A stretch of DNA of 7,086 bases from Frondihabitans sp. (GTDB taxonomy: Bacteria > Actinomycetota > Actinomycetes > Actinomycetales > Microbacteriaceae). Shown piece by piece: positions 5,449 to 7,086 of this stretch. Numbering within the stretch: position 1 is the first letter of the stretch; each line of letters opens with the position of its first letter. The notes under the pieces are model-generated. The model did not search any database. It saw only the letters and a list, made by a program, of their open reading frames with translations, and had not been told where the DNA came from. The DNA lies in the NCBI GenBank assembly GCA_025464735.1, contig JAODMX010000543.1, forward strand, positions 1-7,086. Reading direction: 5' to 3'. A program made the position numbers and the translations under genes.

Positions 5449-6890
5449 TCGTGGCGGCGGACGTAGGGCAGCACGCCGCGCAGCGACCGGCCCTTGAGGG
5501 CCGACCACCAGACGCCTGCCCCGTAGGCGAGGTCGTCCAGGCGCCGAGCGACGCCGAAACGCACCGGGTCGAGGTCGGGCCGGAGTCGCACCCACTCGAT
5601 GCCCGCATCGACGACCGCTGACACGATCAGGGCGCGCCGGATCCGGGGCGACACGATGCTGAGGAGAAGAGCGACCGGCCACCAGTGGCGCACGAGCAGC
5701 GCAGTGGTTTGCACGAGAGACGAGCCGACGCCGCTCGCCGTCAACCTCGCCGCCTGCTGGAACGGGTGCTTACTGCGGCTCAGCTTGCGCGACACTCGCC
5801 ATGCCGTGACCGCGGCTATCGAGCCGGCGACGGGCAGGGACCAGCGGCGCTGGGCGAGGAGCGCGCCGATCACGCCGATGTTCCACGGCGCGAGTACCGC
5901 CGGTGCCACGTCGTGGTGGTGTCGCACCGCGAGGGGGTGCGCCGAGCTGCCGTAGAACGCCTTGCGGCTGAGCCATGCGATCAGCGTCTGGCGGTGTTCG
6001 TGCCAGACCGCGGCCTCGGGCTCGTATCGGATCCGCCAGCCGCCGTCGGCGAGACGCCAGACGAGGTCGACATCTTCGCCCTCGCGCATCTCGGCGCTGA
6101 ATCCTGCACCGACCGCAGCCACGCGAGCGATCAGGAACGCCGCGGGTACCCACGAGACCGGCGATCGTTGACGGACGAGCGCAGGATCCGGGCCCAGGTC
6201 GAGAGACGACCTCGCCTGCTCGTATTTTCCGATCCAGTTGAGCTCCGAGGAGTCCTGAAGCCCGTGCACCCGCGGGGCTACCAGTGCCACCCGAGGGTCG
6301 GCGAAGTGGGTGAGCAGCGCGGCGACCGTGTCGTCGTCGATGACGATGTCGGTGTCCGCGAAGGCCGCGAAGGGGGTGGTCACCTGGCGCAGCCCCTCGT
6401 TGCGGGCTCGGGCCGGGCCGCCGTTCACCTCCAGGAGAACGAGGACGGCGCCGTGTCGCCGGGCGACCCGCACGATCGCGTCGCGATCGGGCGACAGGTC
6501 GTCGACGACGATGGTGCGGCTGCCATCGGGCAGGCTCGACAGCAGCCGGTCGAGGGCCCCGGGGCGGCCGTAGACCGGGATGACGAACGTGACGGCGGCC
6601 ACGTCGACGGGTGGCAGTGACGACAGGACGGGATCGGCCATCCCCGCATCCAGCAGCCGCTCGGCCAAGGCTCGAGTGCCGACGTTGCTTACGGTCAGTG
6701 TTCTGTCCGACAGGAGCGCGGCGGCTCGCGGCTTGAGATAGAGCACTCGCGTGGGCGCGCCGCCGATGAGCGTGAGACCACCGTCGTCGACGCGGACTCG
6801 CCGCCCGAGCCTCACGGCGAAACCGTCGGGGAGGCCGTCGCTCGGAGGCGCAGGCAGGGCCCGCACCGTCCGATCAGAGCTGCCGGGCAC
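5442..6890 (-). CDS. mftF: Mycofactocin biosynthesis glycosyltransferase MftF
   Basis: Family 2-type GT-A glycosyltransferase that in mycobacteria adds beta-1,4-glucose units to premycofactocin. With the start chosen it has 482 residues, close to the family's roughly 470. An N-terminal segment (LPDGFAVRLGRRVRV, 20-34; LIGGAPTRVLYL, 41-52) is characteristic of MftF. The catalytic domain shows VIPVYGRP (103-110), VVDDLSPD (128-135), GGPARARNEGL (157-167), the DxD metal/nucleotide-sugar motif D179-T-D181, GEDVDLVWRL (271-280) and HEHR (297-300). Hydrophobic stretches near 337-362 and 403-430 suggest membrane association. The GTG at 6890 has GAGG 5 nt upstream (6896-6899) and overlaps the mftE 3' end by 17 nt. 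The open frame extends further to 7034, but that part lies in the mftE coding region and lacks family character. I identified the family from remembered sequence pattern plus the mftE neighbour. Confidence 0.87.
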   Translation of the reverse strand: MPGSSDRTVRALPAPPSDGLPDGFAVRLGRRVRVDDGGLTLIGGAPTRVLYLKPRAAALLSDRTLTVSNVGTRALAERLLDAGMADPVLSSLPPVDVAAVTFVIPVYGRPGALDRLLSSLPDGSRTIVVDDLSPDRDAIVRVARRHGAVLVLLEVNGGPARARNEGLRQVTTPFAAFADTDIVIDDDTVAALLTHFADPRVALVAPRVHGLQDSSELNWIGKYEQARSSLDLGPDPALVRQRSPVSWVPAAFLIARVAAVGAGFSAEMREGEDVDLVWRLADGGWRIRYEPEAAVWHEHRQTLIAWLSRKAFYGSSAHPLAVRHHHDVAPAVLAPWNIGVIGALLAQRRWSLPVAGSIAAVTAWRVSRKLSRSKHPFQQAARLTASGVGSSLVQTTALLVRHWWPVALLLSIVSPRIRRALIVSAVVDAGIEWVRLRPDLDPVRFGVARRLDDLAYGAGVWWSALKGRSLRGVLPYVRRHDS

Positions 6891-7086
6891 CGTGTCCTCG
6901 TGATCTTGCGGCAAGGATCCGCTCGACGACGCCCTCGACCATGGTGTCCAGGAAGGCGGCGCCCTCGAGAGCGGAGGCCCCCGTCGGATCGCCCAGGATC
7001 CCGCTTGGCGAGACGCTGCGCACCCCGCCCGCAACGAGACGCGGCATCAGCTCGGCCATCGGCGTCGTGTCACCGGGCACCGCGAG
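6874..7086 (-). CDS. mftE: Mycofactocin system creatininase-family peptidase MftE, 3' end only
   Basis: The last 70 residues of a protein that continues beyond the right edge. The segment GGVRSVSPSGILGDPTGAS, followed by EGAAFLDTMVEGVVERI, matches the conserved C-terminal pattern of MftE and related creatininase-family amidohydrolases (GVR-VSPNGVLGDP-GA---EG). MftE releases the modified C-terminal Val-Tyr dipeptide of the MftA precursor after the radical SAM enzyme MftC has acted, giving the AHDP intermediate. The metal-binding and catalytic residues lie upstream, outside the window, so activity cannot be judged. The gene overlaps mftF by 17 nt, consistent with the usual mftE-mftF order and translational coupling. 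The final residues RSRGHGARQL look like a non-conserved tail. Confidence 0.8.
   Translation of the reverse strand, partial: LAVPGDTTPMAELMPRLVAGGVRSVSPSGILGDPTGASALEGAAFLDTMVEGVVERILAARSRGHGARQL

Noticed and set aside
3809..5608. A 599-codon open frame on the minus strand opposite the PucR regulator
   Set aside because: Its protein is arginine/proline/glycine-rich with no family motifs, while the plus strand encodes a clear PucR protein with both expected domains. Long antisense frames are common in high-GC DNA.
6891..7034. A 48-residue N-terminal extension of MftF
   Set aside because: It lies wholly inside the mftE coding region, has low-complexity composition, and the GTG at 6890 has a good ribosome site and gives the normal family length.

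Overview
This is a high-GC window from the chromosome of an actinobacterium. The evidence is GC-rich wobble codons, GTG starts, tightly packed genes, a PucR-type regulator and a mycofactocin locus. The putrescine oxidase and class III aminotransferase resemble Rhodococcus/Arthrobacter-type proteins; no marker in the window fixes genus or family.

Layout. Bases 1-3758 hold a minus-strand operon transcribed from right to left: gabT (4-aminobutyrate aminotransferase), a succinate-semialdehyde/aminoaldehyde dehydrogenase, and a putrescine oxidase that runs off the left edge. The first two genes overlap by ATGA; the second and third are 16 nt apart. A 140-nt divergent control region (3759-3898) separates this operon from a plus-strand PucR-family regulator (3899-5431). 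The control region contains a 17-bp direct repeat with exactly 30-bp periodicity and a short dyad over a possible gabT promoter. The regulator converges, with only 10 nt between stop codons, on a second minus-strand unit. That unit is the tail of a mycofactocin biosynthesis cluster: mftF (glycosyltransferase, complete) preceded by the 3' end of mftE (creatininase-like peptidase), which continues past the right edge.

How the genes work together. Putrescine oxidase converts putrescine to 4-aminobutanal with release of NH3 and H2O2. An aldehyde dehydrogenase then gives 4-aminobutyrate, GabT gives succinate semialdehyde, and an aldehyde dehydrogenase gives succinate for the TCA cycle. Only one dehydrogenase is visible, so it may serve both aldehyde steps, or a second may lie off the window. 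The divergent PucR protein is the obvious candidate activator. MftE and MftF belong to a separate pathway that matures and glucosylates the peptide-derived redox cofactor mycofactocin. Because they converge with the amine-catabolic genes, the two units are probably not co-transcribed.

I see no RNA genes, insertion sequences, CRISPR arrays or phage genes. The least explained parts are the paired repeats in the control region and the palindrome that embeds both convergent stop codons.
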